Part shown: positions 45,366-57,144 of the stretch, piece by piece | Numbering within the stretch: the stretch's first letter is position 1 | Layout of the letters: the number at the start of each line of letters is the position of its first letter | From: Sipunculus nudus | Lineage: Eukaryota > Annelida > Sipuncula > Golfingiida > Sipunculidae | NCBI GenBank assembly: GCA_026874595.1 | Contig: CM049321.1 | Location: 46,865,797 to 46,929,796, forward strand | Direction of reading: 5' to 3' | DNA: 64,000 nucleotides | The notes under the pieces: generated by a model | Databases searched by the model: none | What the model was told of the DNA's origin: nothing | Seen by the model: only the letters and a program-made list of their open reading frames with translations | Position numbers and translations under genes: made by a program

Positions 45366-47971
45366 ATCTTTACACTTTTTCACAGCTCGTCGGAACATGA
45401 ATATACCTAAAACCATCCAGAGAGTCCTTTCACTACAGTAACAGAGTTGGGGCAGATACGAAACAAAACGATAAGATCATAAGGCACTCCTCATTATTAA
45501 TACCAACGGTATGTCTTTGTGGGAAAAATGATTGGCGTGTTGGAAGGATTTGCAAACACCTCCCGGTCAGAACGTTCTCTGCGTTAAGACCCATGGTCAT
45601 GGTCTTAAACCCGGGGTGATTCCGTTCCAAAGATGAGTGTGCTGTTTTGGATACTGGTGTTTGGCGTCATTCGTTATTATGGAAAGAATAACCCGAAAAT
45701 GCGTTTTATGGCTGCTTTGGTCGTACGTTCGTTAAGGGTAAAAGAGAAGCACAGAAACGTTCAGGACCAGAAAAACCGAAAACCTTTACGGCAATGTATA
45801 GAGTGTGCAAACTTTTCGGGTTCAGTGATTTCTTTTACTTTTCCGGCTATTAAAATGATAATTGGTCGAAGGTCTGACGTCTTATATTTACAAGTTTATG
45901 TTCTTCTTCTACCTATTCAGTCTGTGCATAACGGCTCTGATGAATGTTCAGAAAATTAATGATCAATAATAATTTTATTTAATTAAACTTGCAAGTTATA
46001 TATATATGTATATGTATATGTATGTGGGTGTGTCTTTTTATTAAATTAATAACAAAGCAAATTTGAGTGAAGGGAAGTGCAAGAATTTATTGATAGACAA
46101 ATTACTGAAATGTGACAGCATTAAATGTTAATGTGTAGACAAATTAAAACATATGGTAATTCTCTTTATCCAAGATTATATACTATATTTTTTCATATCC
46201 ACATAAAAATACACACTGATGATTATACATTCAATATAGTAGAGTCACAGTAAAAAAAGTTCTATATTTTTGATATACACAATGTGTCAAGTTAAAAAGA
46301 GGAACACAGTTAGAGGGGGAAAGGTTAAATGTAGCCATTATAAGGTAACACAAGTTTGTGCATATCATTAGCTGCATATTTCTGAAAAACACGAGAAAAT
46401 TAGTACACAATTATCTAAATATTACAAAAGATATAATACAATATTTGTAAAAGTGTTATTGTCATTGTACAGTCACATAAGAAATTCATTTTCAAAATGA
46501 CCGCAATGTGACCCAAACTGGTTTTAAATATAAATTGAAGACGAATTAAACAAGCACCTTTGTTTCTTTTTATCTGAAATTGTACTGGTCAGCTACACAT
46601 AATTCCAGATACTCATCACATATAAAAAATACACATTTATGCATGTTAAAATTCAATTTCTAGATGTTAAATATACCCACTGTACCAATTTGGCAGAGGA
46701 AAACAGTATATCGGGAAATTTTAAATACAGTAAACATAACATAAAAAATGTGCATGTGGAGTTTTTATGTAAGCTTAGCCAAGGAAGGACGTTTGATCCC
46801 AAGTCAATCTGTTATATATTTAACCGAGTAATTCTGGATAGCATGACAGTATGAGAGTATGCAAGTGTCTTAATATTGGTCAAGATTTAATTATGTTTCT
46901 ATAAACGTGGTATATTCATATCAAAATCACATACAAAATTATTTACAATAAATGACCAGAAAGTGATAAACAATTGCATTAAATGTAAATTCATCTACGA
47001 ATATAGTCCATGTTAATTTTATAAGAAACTATGGTCACGCATGCAATATATTAAATGCTTGTTAAATTCATGTTTCTCATTTTTTTATATACCAACTGTG
47101 CCAGTTTGAGAAAAGGAACACAGTAATATGGGGAAGTAACAAAACAAAACAAAATGAAAAGACAAGAACGTCCAATGCAAGTTTTTCAAAATGTCATTAA
47201 AATACTGATTAGACATTTATCATCATAATAATATATATATATGAAGAGAAACAAAAGATCCATCTAAATGGCCTATTGCACACATATGCTAGATACAATC
47301 CACACACCCATGGTCGTGATTAATAGCTTATTTAGCTTTTTCTGAGGAAGTTATTTTTCATATTTTTTAACTCAACTGATTTCAAATTTGTATTTAAAAA
47401 AATGCAAAGTACTATTTGCAAATTAAGACTAGACTGAGCATACTACCGGGTAACACCTCGTATTATATACTACCTCATCTATATCTTTTCCCTAGTCTTC
47501 CGTTGGAACATCGTCTTATTATTAGGATCCCTCTACATTAAGTGCCTATGCATTAAAAAATAAGGTACTCTATCTTAAAAGTTGCTACATGCAAGAACAC
47601 TTTAAGTTATAAATTCTGTGTTCATTTACTACCATAGTCCAACAGTCACCAAAACTATATATGTAACTGCTAAAGCTATTGATAAAATAGCATTTTGACT
47701 ATATTTGGCAGCAGCAAAAGACGAAGAATAATATAATTTAACACAATATAAAAACAAAGGATTGCAGCTTGAATTCAAATAATAACATTTAGAATACAAG
47801 TGCAAACAACCCCCCCCCCCCCCATCTTATCATTGTTGTAGTCCTGGACTTTTTTATCTTTATCCTTACAGCTTTGCATTCCTTGTCTAGAAGGTGCCTG
47901 GCTCTAGACATAGACTTTCGCAATATAATAGGTTCCTCCCTACGAGAGAAACATGACCTACGGGAGAAGCT
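45366..47971. other. No gene recognised; possible 3' UTR of the minus-strand gene
   Basis: AT-rich, with a 108-codon plus-strand frame (45,633-45,959) of ordinary composition that matches nothing I recognise. The part next to 47,972 would be 3' UTR of the receptor-like gene. A poly(C) run is at 47,810-47,823. Confidence 0.4.
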
Positions 47972-48030
47972 CTAAGTACGAATTTCTTGGTCCAGTGGCG
48001 TATACTCGGTACTGTTTGGTTCTATGTCAT
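47972..48030 (-). CDS. Terminal exon C of a receptor-like gene
   Basis: A clean acceptor, 'tttattccag', precedes the exon at 48,030. Eighteen full codons follow, then TAG at 47,972-47,974. The exon enters in phase 1, matching the donor phase of exon B (53,618). It encodes a Thr-x-Tyr-x-x-Leu motif near its middle and ends Glu-Ile-Arg-Thr. It is a diverged duplicate of the first part of exon B (both begin Asp/Asn-Ile, then T-x-Y-x-P-L), and the intron sequence just upstream is also duplicated. Product: likely the last residues of a membrane-receptor cytoplasmic tail (inference). Confidence 0.5.
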
Positions 48031-48330
48031 CTGGAATAAAAATAAATATTCTTAATGTGATATTTTGGCAGCACCACTAGGATATTATTCTGACAAACGC
48101 GTAGACATATTTGAGGAAAATGCTGGTTCACGGGGATGTTCTCGAAATCTATGGAACTTGGGTAATCTAAAATTTCTGGATCTACGGCAAGCAGGGATTT
48201 TAAAAAATACAATAACATTTATACATATACACACAATCTGCGATTGTTGTTGTATATATATCCAGCTACAGATTGCTGAAGTGTTAATGTATCCCTGTTT
48301 AGATGATACTTAACTCCTACACCCCTGAAT
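48031..48330 (-). repeat. Duplicated intron sequence upstream of exon C
   Basis: 'gcaccactaggatattattctgaca' and following bases match 'gcaccactaatatattattctgaca' upstream of exon B (53,790-53,900), in the same orientation and at the same distance from the acceptor. This marks a duplication that took both exon and flanking intron. Confidence 0.6.
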
Positions 48331-49277
48331 ATTCTTAGGTGAAATTACAAAAAAAAAAACGGTTGATTTAAATCAGAAACAAAAATATTCGTCGATGGAT
48401 ACACTGAATAATGAACAATTGCATCTCAATTTAGCAAGGAAGAATACATTAATTTGATGGAATGTTTCATTGTATTGATATGTTGTATAATTCAAAATAT
48501 GTCGGAAGATTGAGTAGAAAACATGAGTAATGCTATAGTCAAAAGGTCTTAATTAACCACAGGTTTTATTTCTTGAAATATCAAAATGGCAGACGGTTTA
48601 CCTCATTGAAAACAAAATAAAATATAGCCCTTCCCAAACACCTTAAATTATTACGGCGTTGTTTCCTTAAAGAAATTTGACCCCTTTATTATTACTCTCA
48701 GCAAGCAAATATGGTAACCTAGGAACAGATATTGAGCAGTAAATATAAACTTAAACCTGAAACAATCAAGCAGATATGTCTTTGTTTGACATTTCCGGAC
48801 AAAAGGAAAAGAAAACCCACCTAAAAGTATTAAATGTGTTATATGGAATTTTACCCCGGGATAAAAAAGAAAACATATACTCGATATTAATTCTATAAAC
48901 TCATAATGCTATGTTAATTTGGCGTAAACTCGTGCTAAAAGCGTTTGGCAAAGTGTTGGAAGATCCAAAGTATGCCTTCATATGTTGTTTCATTTGAAAT
49001 GGCTACGAACAAAAGATGGGCCTATTCTTTGGCAAACGATATAAAATTTGATGTGAAACTAACATAAATAAGGTTTTTCCCACACAAACCTGATGACTTA
49101 TGGTTAAAGCTTTGACCCGCTAACCAACAGAGGATCAGCCGGACAGAATCATGGAACACGGGCAAATGTTTACATCTACAGGCCAAAGGGCCCTTACATA
49201 ATATAATCCGGATTCGGATAAACAGTGTCAGTCATTCGGATTGACTGCTGCTGAAGAGGGCGTTAGTACTTTCCACA

Positions 49278-49725
49278 ACGGCAAGGCAACCAAAGTGTTA
49301 CGCGATTCTGGTTGTTATTAACAGGAGCAAGTGAAACATGTGTATTCGGATCAGTTCACGGGACCCAACATCGCATGTCGGTTGTTTGATAGCCAGGTTA
49401 GGCGTTTTCCTACAGCCATGATTTGTGTAGATTGTCCCAATTTTGTAGCGGCTATCGAAGCGGTGGTAGTCGGAGATGTCGTTTACGACTTAACGCTAAG
49501 AAATATATCGGGAGCACGGGATCCGAATGATCCTAATCAACATACAATTCTGATCGAAATTTAGATATAGTTCGAGTCACCACTGGAAGTGACATCCGCA
49601 ATAGAAACACGTGCCGCTGTACGGAAGCGAGATCCACCGATGCAAAGTTTACATGTAGCAAGTCCAGTCGATGGTGTGAGTCCGGCCGAGTTTTTAAATG
49701 CTGAAGACGGAGATCGGTCATGAGC
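49278..49725 (+). pseudogene. Retropepsin-like protease and linker remnant
   Basis: The frame reads Leu-Arg-Asp-Ser-Gly-Cys (the D-S-G active-site motif, near 49,290-49,310) and then an in-frame TAA. It continues as 'FTGPNIACRLFD', a Val-Asp-Cys-Pro segment, and 'GDVVYDLTLRNISGARDPND' to 49,561. After a frame change 49,569-49,722 gives an Arg/Lys-rich linker with 'ASPVDGVSPAEF'. Such a D-S-G-C ... R-D-P-N-D layout is familiar from invertebrate gypsy elements. It is non-functional. Confidence 0.7.
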
Positions 49726-49949
49726 TCCGAACTGGAAGCTTGCTTAATCTGCCGGTGGAACTGATAGCACTTTCCAGGTTAAAGATGATTTTAACCAGAA
49801 TTGCGCGAGATAAACGCGGTGTTCCCGATTGATCTGGATCAGCGATATTGGTTCCCCAGTTATTACGGCCTTATATAATGAAGATGGGTCACAAGGCGAA
49901 TATGGCGGGCCATCAGGGCGTAAATCGACCACATGTACGCGTTAGAGCC

Positions 49950-50760
49950 CATATACCAGCGTTCTGAAAGTCGTGTCCCATATGTCAGAAAACTACACCA
50001 AAAGGCGGAGTGCCGGAGGCCAAGTTAGGAAAGATGTCCCTGATGGAGGAAACCTTAGCGTAGGATCCCCATGGATCTAGTCGGACCGGTCCTTCCCGCG
50101 TCCCACAATGGCCATTGGTCATGGATTCTGCTACGAGTTATCCAGCCAAAAAGAAAATAGCAACCGAGAATGTAGCCGACGCATCAGTCGATGTCTATGC
50201 AGGAGTAGGTGTTTCATCGGAGGTACTCATGGACAAGGGATGTCAGTTCACCTTTAAAGTCATGAGAGAAGTTAGTCGTGTGCTTTTGGTTAAGCAACTT
50301 TCTACCACACCATATCACCTGGTGTGCATCAGGATGATGGAAAGATTTAACAGCAAATGAAACAGACGTTGAAGTGTATGTGCCCGGAGAAACCACGAGA
50401 ATGGAAACGTTATCTAAGCGACATGCTCTTTACCTATAGGGAGACACCACATGAAAGCATAGATTTCTCTCCTTTTGAGTTGCTCTGTAGACGTTTTGTA
50501 ACAGGTCCCATGCGAGATCTGTGCGATCTGTGTAACAAACGCGACGGGGATGCCCAAACAAAGACTTCATATCAATACGTGCCAGATCCATAGGGCAAGC
50601 TAAGCAATACTTGCGCGTTGGCTCGCGAAGCACTGGGCAAATCTGCATGTAAATACAAACAGATCTACAACGTAGGTAAACGCACCCTCAGATTCGAAGT
50701 CGGCGATTAAGTGTTACAGCTTTTCCCGACGGATAGAAACAAAATCTGGCAGGTTCCGAT
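49950..50760 (+). pseudogene. Retroviral-type integrase remnant
   Basis: A Cys-Pro-Ile-Cys zinc-binding pair (about 49,976-49,987) begins the readable part. 'MDLVGP' at 50,071-50,088 is the first catalytic Asp region, 'LMDKGCQF' (about 50,230) the second Asp, and Met-Glu-Arg-Phe-Asn (about 50,340) the Glu. A conserved C-terminal stretch ('YRETPHESIDFSPFELL', 50,440-50,490) follows. These lie in at least three frames with stops between them, so it is inactive. It is cut off near 50,755, within the C-terminal domain. Confidence 0.78.
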
Positions 50761-50763
50761 GAA

Positions 50764-51620
50764 AAAACTGCATTTGTAACGCCTGACGGACATTACCAGT
50801 TCAGGCTTTTGCCATGCGGTTTAGAGATTGAAGGCGTTGTGTTTACACGCATCATGCGAAAATTGTTACGCAATATGCCAAACGTGTTATACGCACAAAG
50901 CATCTTGGGACGAACACGTAAGAAAGCTCAATGAAATGCTAGCAACCTTGCGGCAAAATTAGCTAAGACGTTTTTAGTATCCTGCAGGCTTGAATTTTTG
51001 GGCCTTGTAGGCACCGGATATTTAGCAACCAACCCTACTCTGCTCAAGAAAATACAGGGCCCAGAAAGACCGAAAAACCGAGAAAAACTAGCGAGCCTTT
51101 CTAGGCATAATCAGTTATTACTGGAAGTTGGTGCCGAACTATGCCGAGACAGTCATTCCTTTAAACGACCTTTCGCGGAAAGGTCAGCCTAATAAATTGG
51201 ATTGGAAAGAGATCCATGAGAAACCTTATGCCACTAAAACTAAGCTAGCTGATCTGCCATACCGATACTACCGGAGTACCGGTACTACCGGTTCTACTTG
51301 AAATGCGACGCGTCGGATGTCGGAGTTGAAAGAATCCTGATGATGCAAGATGATGCATCCGATAGCGTATGTAAGTGGAAAGTTACTGGCTAAAGAAGGA
51401 AACTGCTCTGCCATGGAGAGAAGGTTTAGCAATGGTTTGTGTAGTTCAGAAATTTGCGATGTACTTTTCGTGTAGACCCTTCACGAAACAGAAAGACCAA
51501 TAGCCCCTTTAGAGTATTTGCAAGGCTAAATGTGTAAACAAGAGGGTAATCATATGGGCGTTAGAAAGTTCAGATATGATATACAGGTTGTCTCTAGCAA
51601 GCTAAATCATGAATCAAACT
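50764..51620 (+). pseudogene. Reverse transcriptase and RNase H remnant
   Basis: It begins mid-RT ('AFVTPDGHYQFRLLPCGLE', about 50,771-50,828) and reaches 'MRKLLRNMPNV'. The Y-x-D-D catalytic loop is missing and reading resumes in another frame with 'WDEHVRKLNEMLATLRQ'. The thumb and connection region ('FLGLVGTGYLATNPTLLKKI') is in 50,998-51,192. RNase H traces follow: 'CDASDVGVE', a Pro-Ile-Ala-Tyr-Val-Ser-Gly-Lys-Leu-Leu stretch and 'RYDIQVVSS' near 51,570-51,600. All are broken by stops and frameshifts. RT fingers are deleted at the junction with integrase. Confidence 0.75.
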
Positions 51621-51768
51621 TCTTAAGTATATTACAAGATATTGTGTATCTTTGGTAAGAGAGACCCTGTATATGTATATATGATTGGTTATTGATATAA
51701 TGTTTTCACCTAGTATGTAGTGGATCGGTACTGTGTATCGAGAAAATATTATTTATTTTCTTTTCTTT

Positions 51769-52998
51769 GGGGGGGGGGTGATCACCAGAGTACTATGACG
51801 TTTTTATTTACTATTTATAGAATTTCACAATTAAGTAAAGATAGTATAACCAGATAATTGTTTCTTTAAATTGTTTTATACAAATATGCAGTGTCAGGTA
51901 TCGATGTCAGCGTGGGAACGTAGGTTTAAGGAATCCTGGTGTTTTATTTGATGTTGATTTCAGGTAAGTCGTAATTGTGTGAGAATTGTTTCCTGCCATT
52001 TTATCAACGTTAGTCTAGACGGTTTCCTGTAATATCATTGTTTACTGTATACCTGCAATATACAGGCAATAAACCTGTAACATAATTTTCTCCTATTTTT
52101 GTCTCTAGAGGCGTGCCCATATTCATATTCGTAGGACCTAGGAGATTCCTAAGGCCAATCTCCTAGGTCAGCGAGCTATATGATGGGCTCTGGTTCAGAG
52201 GAGGGTCTGTGATTATCAGTGAACGATTGCCAGAGGGACGCTTATCTGGTGTATTTTATCACTGAGTATGCGGGCGACCAACGTTATCTCAGAAACGGGT
52301 TTCCGTGATATATTTTTAGATGTATTTGTAAATAGCCGACGTTTATTTGCCGTTCCTGAGCCATATGTATGACCAGAAGACGATAGGTACTCAGATCGTT
52401 ATGAATGGTGCCTTAATGTGTTGGGTGTGGTGGCCTATTTGAGTAGGGGAGTTGGATTTATCCAGGAGGATACTACTATGACAGACATTGACTAAGTGAT
52501 CTTATAGTTAAGGCTGTCAGCCTATCTATCAATGATTCAGAGAAGTGAGCACCTTAAGGATAGAGACCGTGTCAAGCCAGTGATTTGTTTTACGACTAGA
52601 ATCGCTTATGTATCATGTGTACTGTAGAAAAAACAACATGCCTCGAGAAGTACATTCCTAAGAAACGTGCGCGACGATCATGTAAAAACCGGCCTTGGTG
52701 CTAGGTGAACATTCTGTGTACGCTGCTTTCAGGATTTTGCCATATTTAATGGCGAGTGCGAGTTTCAGGTTTTATCAGGACTCTGTGCAATTGTGTAATT
52801 ATATGGACTAAATTGACGTTTTTACCATGTGGGTGGAAAGCCTCTCAGAGAACTGTAAGTTCGTTTTTATTATATTTTTTATTGTTTATGTTACACCCGT
52901 CTTTCTCTTTTTTTTAGTATATAATTGAGCTTAAGTCTGTTTAACCCACCGTTTAAAATAACCTGGAAATTCAAATCCTCGGGGGTGTGACCCTTACA
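51769..52998 (+). repeat. Polypurine tract and probable 3' LTR
   Basis: A G10 tract (51,769-51,778) directly precedes TGATCACCAGAG. The segment ends '...GTGTGACCCTTACA' at 52,998, giving TG...CA ends and a length of 1,220 bp. It contains an AATAAA (about 52,068). A matching 5' LTR was not found in the window, so the ends are predicted from motifs only. Confidence 0.45.
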
Positions 52999-53005
52999 AG
53001 CGAAA

Positions 53006-53490
53006 GTGCTGTCGAATTACAGACCCATATAATAACCAATACGGCAGCCACAGAACAATCGCTAATTTTCTTTAGAGCGCAGTATTTCATAAAGACCTAT
53101 GTTCGACCTTTCTAAAATTAAACAGATGATTGGTGCCTGTAACGGCGCCTTCTCTATCTAATTACAGACCTGCCTAGATTTAAGTATGGCCGCATGAGCA
53201 TAACGTTTAATCTCAGAGGAACATATAAAAGAATATTGACACCCATGAGGCTATATGTGCATTCCAATTTCAGACGATATTGTCCAAATCTTCTAGTTAA
53301 GAATATATTTGAGACAAAATTTTGCAAATCTCTCTTTATCTTATGTTAACAGAATAGATGATTTGTTCTTAACTCTATGTTTTCAGCAATTATCTGAACG
53401 GCTAAGTATAATTGACCTCCAAAGCAATACTTAGTTGGTTATGGACATTTTTGTTACAATTTGTCTTCAAGAGTTATTAGTGGGGCATGA
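53006..53490. repeat. Repeat shared with 57,145-57,470
   Basis: 'tgtcgaattacagacccat', 'ggcagccacagaa' and 'ggttatggacat' appear in the same order and spacing in both places. It is an interspersed repeat or local duplication of unknown type. Confidence 0.6.
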
Positions 53491-53617
53491 ATTTGAGGAA
53501 TGAGTACACACATATAAATCTGAGTAAATATAATTCAGGTCAGCATAAATATATAAAACTAGGAATAAAACCAGTTGAGGGAGACCAGTATACTGTATAA
53601 GTAAACAATGTTCTTAC

Positions 53618-53761
53618 TATCGGCGGTTCCTCCTTGGATAGAATATTCGTTCGGTTCCCCCACTGATTGGCGGTCTGTTGTGTCTGACTGAACGTCCAAG
53701 GCTAAGTGGGAAGTCCTCGGTTGAAGTGGGATATATACGGTTCCGATCGAATCTATGTTAT
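53618..53761 (-). CDS. Exon B of a receptor-like gene
   Basis: Acceptor 'ctgttcaag' precedes 53,761 and donor GTAAGA follows 53,618. The 144-nt exon is phase 1 on both sides and fully open (48 codons). It encodes 'IGTVYIPLQPRTSHLALDV', then Ser/Asp/Thr-rich sequence and 'EPNEYSIQGG'. Tyr sits in a T-x-Y-x-x-L and an acidic N-E-Y-S-I context, as in cytoplasmic signalling tails. If unspliced, the frame reads on 21 codons past the donor to a stop, which could give an alternative end. Phases fit exon A and exon C. Confidence 0.55.
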
Positions 53762-54386
53762 CTTGAACAGAAAATATTAAACAATATTTTGAATGCACCA
53801 CTAATATATTATTCTGACACAAGCTAACACATATATCCGGGAAATACTGTTCTCAATATCCGGGAAAAGGGTGTTCTCAATATTTATAGGCTTTGGATTA
53901 TCTAGAAAAAACAATCGAAGACAATGAAAATTATCAGAAACAGTATATAGAAACAAACTTCACTTCAGTGTGATTTATTTCTAATTCTACGGCATGCATT
54001 GAATCTAAAAAAATAAATATCATTAAAACAGTTACACACAATATGAGACTGTTGTGTTTTAAATGACATTTCCAAAAAGATTGGAGGAATGTTCTACATT
54101 TATTAGAACAGGTTACCTAAAATATAAAACATCTAAATTTTATTACATATTAAAACTTAAATATTTTCATCAAGTTCGTACACTATTTTGATAAAATAAT
54201 TTGACTCTTTTATTCTGATGTTAGAAAAATGCATATAAAAAACGGATTAAATTTTTGTCTTGAATCCAGTCTTTACCGTAAATGTGTATTGTATGCTTCT
54301 TTCACAAATCATGGTTGTAGTAAGAGGTGCAGTTTTTATTTTTCTATGAGCGTTAAGTAACTAAAATTTATTATTTAACACTTTAC

Positions 54387-54542
54387 CTCCTGAGTCACGC
54401 GGGCTCCGAAGCAGATGCATGTATGCGGTTTTGTCTGAGCTTGTTTCAAAATAGTCCTCCATATCGGATGATGGATAACCGGTCTGCAAGGGAGCCTCCT
54501 CAACATCAGATCTTTGTAGAGCCATCTGTTTCTGTAGGGCAT
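54387..54542 (-). CDS. Exon A of a receptor-like gene
   Basis: Acceptor 'attgttgtag' precedes 54,542 and donor GTAAAG follows 54,387. The 156-nt exon is phase 1 at both ends, open throughout (52 codons). It starts Asp-Ala-Leu-Gln-Lys-Gln and contains 'YPSSDMEDYFETSSDKTAYM', that is, acidic Tyr motifs plus a T-x-Y-x-x-L. There is no membrane segment here. Transmembrane and extracellular exons would lie at higher coordinates, beyond the LINEs or outside the window, and were not identified. Alone it would be weak. The matching phases and shared motif with exons B and C raise it. Confidence 0.55.
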
Positions 54543-55476
54543 CTACAACAATAATACACATTTCATAACTGTACAGTGGTTTCAAGGAATATCCATCCAA
54601 AACAGTCCAAACTAATTGTCAATATCTAGAGAAAACCTTTCCTTGGGATATAGAATAAACGAGTTTGCGAGTAAACATGTGTTTTTATTTTTTAATATTC
54701 TTTTGCATTTATACAGACTGCTTAAGAGATAGACAGTAAAGTAAAATATTCCAAATAGCTGCAGAAAAAAATGTGAATAATTGCATGGGCCCCCAATTAG
54801 CCTTCTCAGAGGAATTGAAACGGCCAGAAGAAACCTTTTATCTATTCATTGGTTATATATATTACTTTCAGCAGATATGTGTAATAGGAAACAACGAAAA
54901 TATATTGAAGGTCAGACCAATTGTACTAGTGAGTCGTTACAAACTGCCGAACATGCTAACAAAGCAGGAATACCTAAGTATAATTAGTATTTCTTTGTTT
55001 TTCATCAAAATATATTAAGCAGGAATTTTACAAATGTTTGATGTGATTACTTGGCTTGTACAAGTGTGATTATTGTGTTCTTAAGGTGACATGAAAAATT
55101 CACATCAAATAATATTTCTTGTTTTCCAGTCAGTCCTACCTAGACCTCAATTATTACTAATACATGTATAATTAAACATGCTTTTTTAATACTTCTAGCA
55201 AATTTGATGCTGACAATGGCACGAAACATTCTTGTCCCATACAATGGTCCTGTATTTCTCCTTGGTGCAGAGAGTAAAATGCCCACTGAAAGGTTTACGG
55301 CTCTATAATTAATCTCCCAACCCCATTTAAATGCATTGCCTCTCATATATTGCGAGCTAAACCCGGGCTCTGTCATCTAGATTTTGCAAGGAGAAGTTAA
55401 TTCAAACTCAGAGATATGTTACAACCGTTAAATGCCTATTGAAAGTTAATATTTATGGTTGTGTGAATAAATAATC
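54543..55476. other. No gene recognised; probable intron
   Basis: AT-rich sequence upstream of exon A. A 78-codon minus-strand frame at 55,140-55,376 has no recognised domain. Confidence 0.4.
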
Positions 55477-56465
55477 ATTAATAGTTGCACATAAACATTT
55501 GTTAAGAGAAATTGGTTTACTTAGGCTTTACATTGGCTCTCATCAAATTACACCATCATCGAAAGTAAGAAATATTGGTGTCATTTTTTATTCACATGCA
55601 ACTATGGAAGCCCATGTAATGGCAGTCTGCAAGGTTTCATATATACATATTCGTAATATCAGTAAAATAAGAAAGTTTGTTAACAGAGAGTCTTTGGAGC
55701 AAATAGTTCATTCTTTTATTACTTCTTAATTAGATTATTGCAATGCACTCTTGTGTGGAACTCCCTCATCATTAACAAATCGACTGCAAAGTATACAAAA
55801 TGCTGCGGCGAGGATTATTACGGGTGCTTCGAAATCAGATCATATTACACCAATTTTGTATTCTCTGCATTGGCTGTCCGTTTTGCAAAGGGTAAAATTC
55901 AAAATGTTAATTCTTGTGTATAAGACAATAAATAATTTGGCATCTCTTTACCTGCAAGAGCTTATTCACAGTTATACTCCATTAAGAAGCCTTCGGTCAG
56001 CAGCTAAAAACTTACTGGTCGTGCCTTTTACCATATCGTCCTGTGTACAAAATTCGGCATTCAGTGTTGTTGGCATGAAACTGTCGAATGACCTACCATA
56101 TACTCTAAGAGAAGCCACCAGTCTCTCAGAATTAAAAAGTAAATTGAAAACATATTTTTTCATGGAATATTTTTATGCCTAGTCATTTTGTACGATATTT
56201 TATACTATTGATAGTGAAATGTTTGAACATTTTAGTCGAATTATGGAAGTTTAACAGATAATTAAACTTTTGACTTTTAAATGTCTTATTTAATACTGTA
56301 AGCTTCTGAATGTAATATTTTAAGTAAATTGGACTTTAATTTCATATTCTTACAATAGTATGTTTAATGTTTGCTGATTGTATTCTAGTTATGTAATAGC
56401 TTTTTCGAGCATGTACCATTATGGATATTACGCTTTATACAATAAAATATTATTATTATTAATAT
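55477..56465 (+). mobile_element. 3' end of an L2/CR1-like LINE
   Basis: A 5'-truncated non-LTR retrotransposon. Its coding part is the RT C-terminal region (next entry), followed by a ~255-bp AT-rich 3' UTR and an ATT-type tail (about 56,445-56,465). Short simple-repeat tails in place of poly(A) are usual in the L2/CR1 clade. Confidence 0.85.
55499..56182 (+). pseudogene. LINE reverse transcriptase C-terminal region, one in-frame stop
   Basis: The frame gives 'VRNIGVIFYSHATMEAHV', 'YIHIRNISKIRKF', a stop TAA at 55,727-55,729, then 'LDYCNALLCG', 'RLQSIQNAAARIITG', 'LHWLSVLQRVKFKMLILVYK' and 'NDLPYTLREA'. These are the hallmark blocks after the RT thumb in L2/CR1/Rex-type LINEs. Apart from the stop it is one continuous frame to TAG at 56,182. 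The palm with the catalytic Asp residues is missing. Confidence 0.88.
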
Positions 56466-56846
56466 TAAATGAACGTGATTTATAAATTAGCTAACATTTT
56501 AATGAGGTTGACTGTTTACCCATGTATTTTGTATTGGTACAGTCTATATTGGTAGGTCCTGCAATTATGGATTAAAACTCAATATTAGGTTGCACTTGGC
56601 AACTTAATAATTTTTTTTTTTTTGGGGGGGGGGAGTTTGTTCAATCATTCTTTTATATTCATAAGTCTGCAGGTTGGGAATATTTCTAAGTCTAAAGTAT
56701 ATCTTCGTGCAACCTCTGTGACTTGCACATTTCAATTATATACATTTATGATTTCTTCGAAACTATTTATGACCAGATTTAACTTATCACAGATAATCAC
56801 AAATCTGAAAATCCAATACGGCCGCAAAATTTTTGGTTTTCTTTGG
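56466..56846. other. No gene recognised
   Basis: AT-rich spacer with a T-run followed by a G-run (about 56,610-56,632). Confidence 0.4.
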
Positions 56847-57004
56847 CGAGCATTATCTCAAAGAGTATACAGGTCATCTTTCTCATATTCATAGGGGTCA
56901 TTGGCGTTTTTGAGTGCTCTATCGACGAGCATTATCTCAAACAGTATACAGGTCATCTTTCTCATATTCATAGGGTCATTGGCGTTTTTGAGTGCTCTAT
57001 CGAC
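56847..57004 (+). repeat. Two-copy tandem duplication, 79 bp
   Basis: 'cgagcattatctcaaa' starts at 56,847 and 56,926. The two units are nearly identical to 'gtgctctatcgac', differing mainly by one G in a G run. Confidence 0.92.
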
Positions 57005-57144
57005 GTATCGAATAACAGAGTTTTTCGAATTCCATCAATGCTGCCAGAGCACAGTCGGTAATTTTGTTTCACCTGCAATATCTCAAAGACAATATGCTTC
57101 TTTTTCAAAATTAACAGCCACGATTGATGAATATGAGCGCACCA

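Larger units (their letters stand above)
49140..52998 (+). mobile_element. Decayed Ty3/gypsy-type retrotransposon with integrase before RT
   Basis: Plus-strand pol remnants run protease (49,278-49,561), integrase (49,950-50,760), reverse transcriptase and RNase H (50,764-51,620), then a G-rich tract and a probable 3' LTR (51,779-52,998). Sequences look gypsy-type, while the order is that of copia. The pol is broken by many stops, frameshifts and deletions. The 5' LTR and gag are missing. It lies antisense in the intron between exons B and C of the receptor-like gene. Confidence 0.7.
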
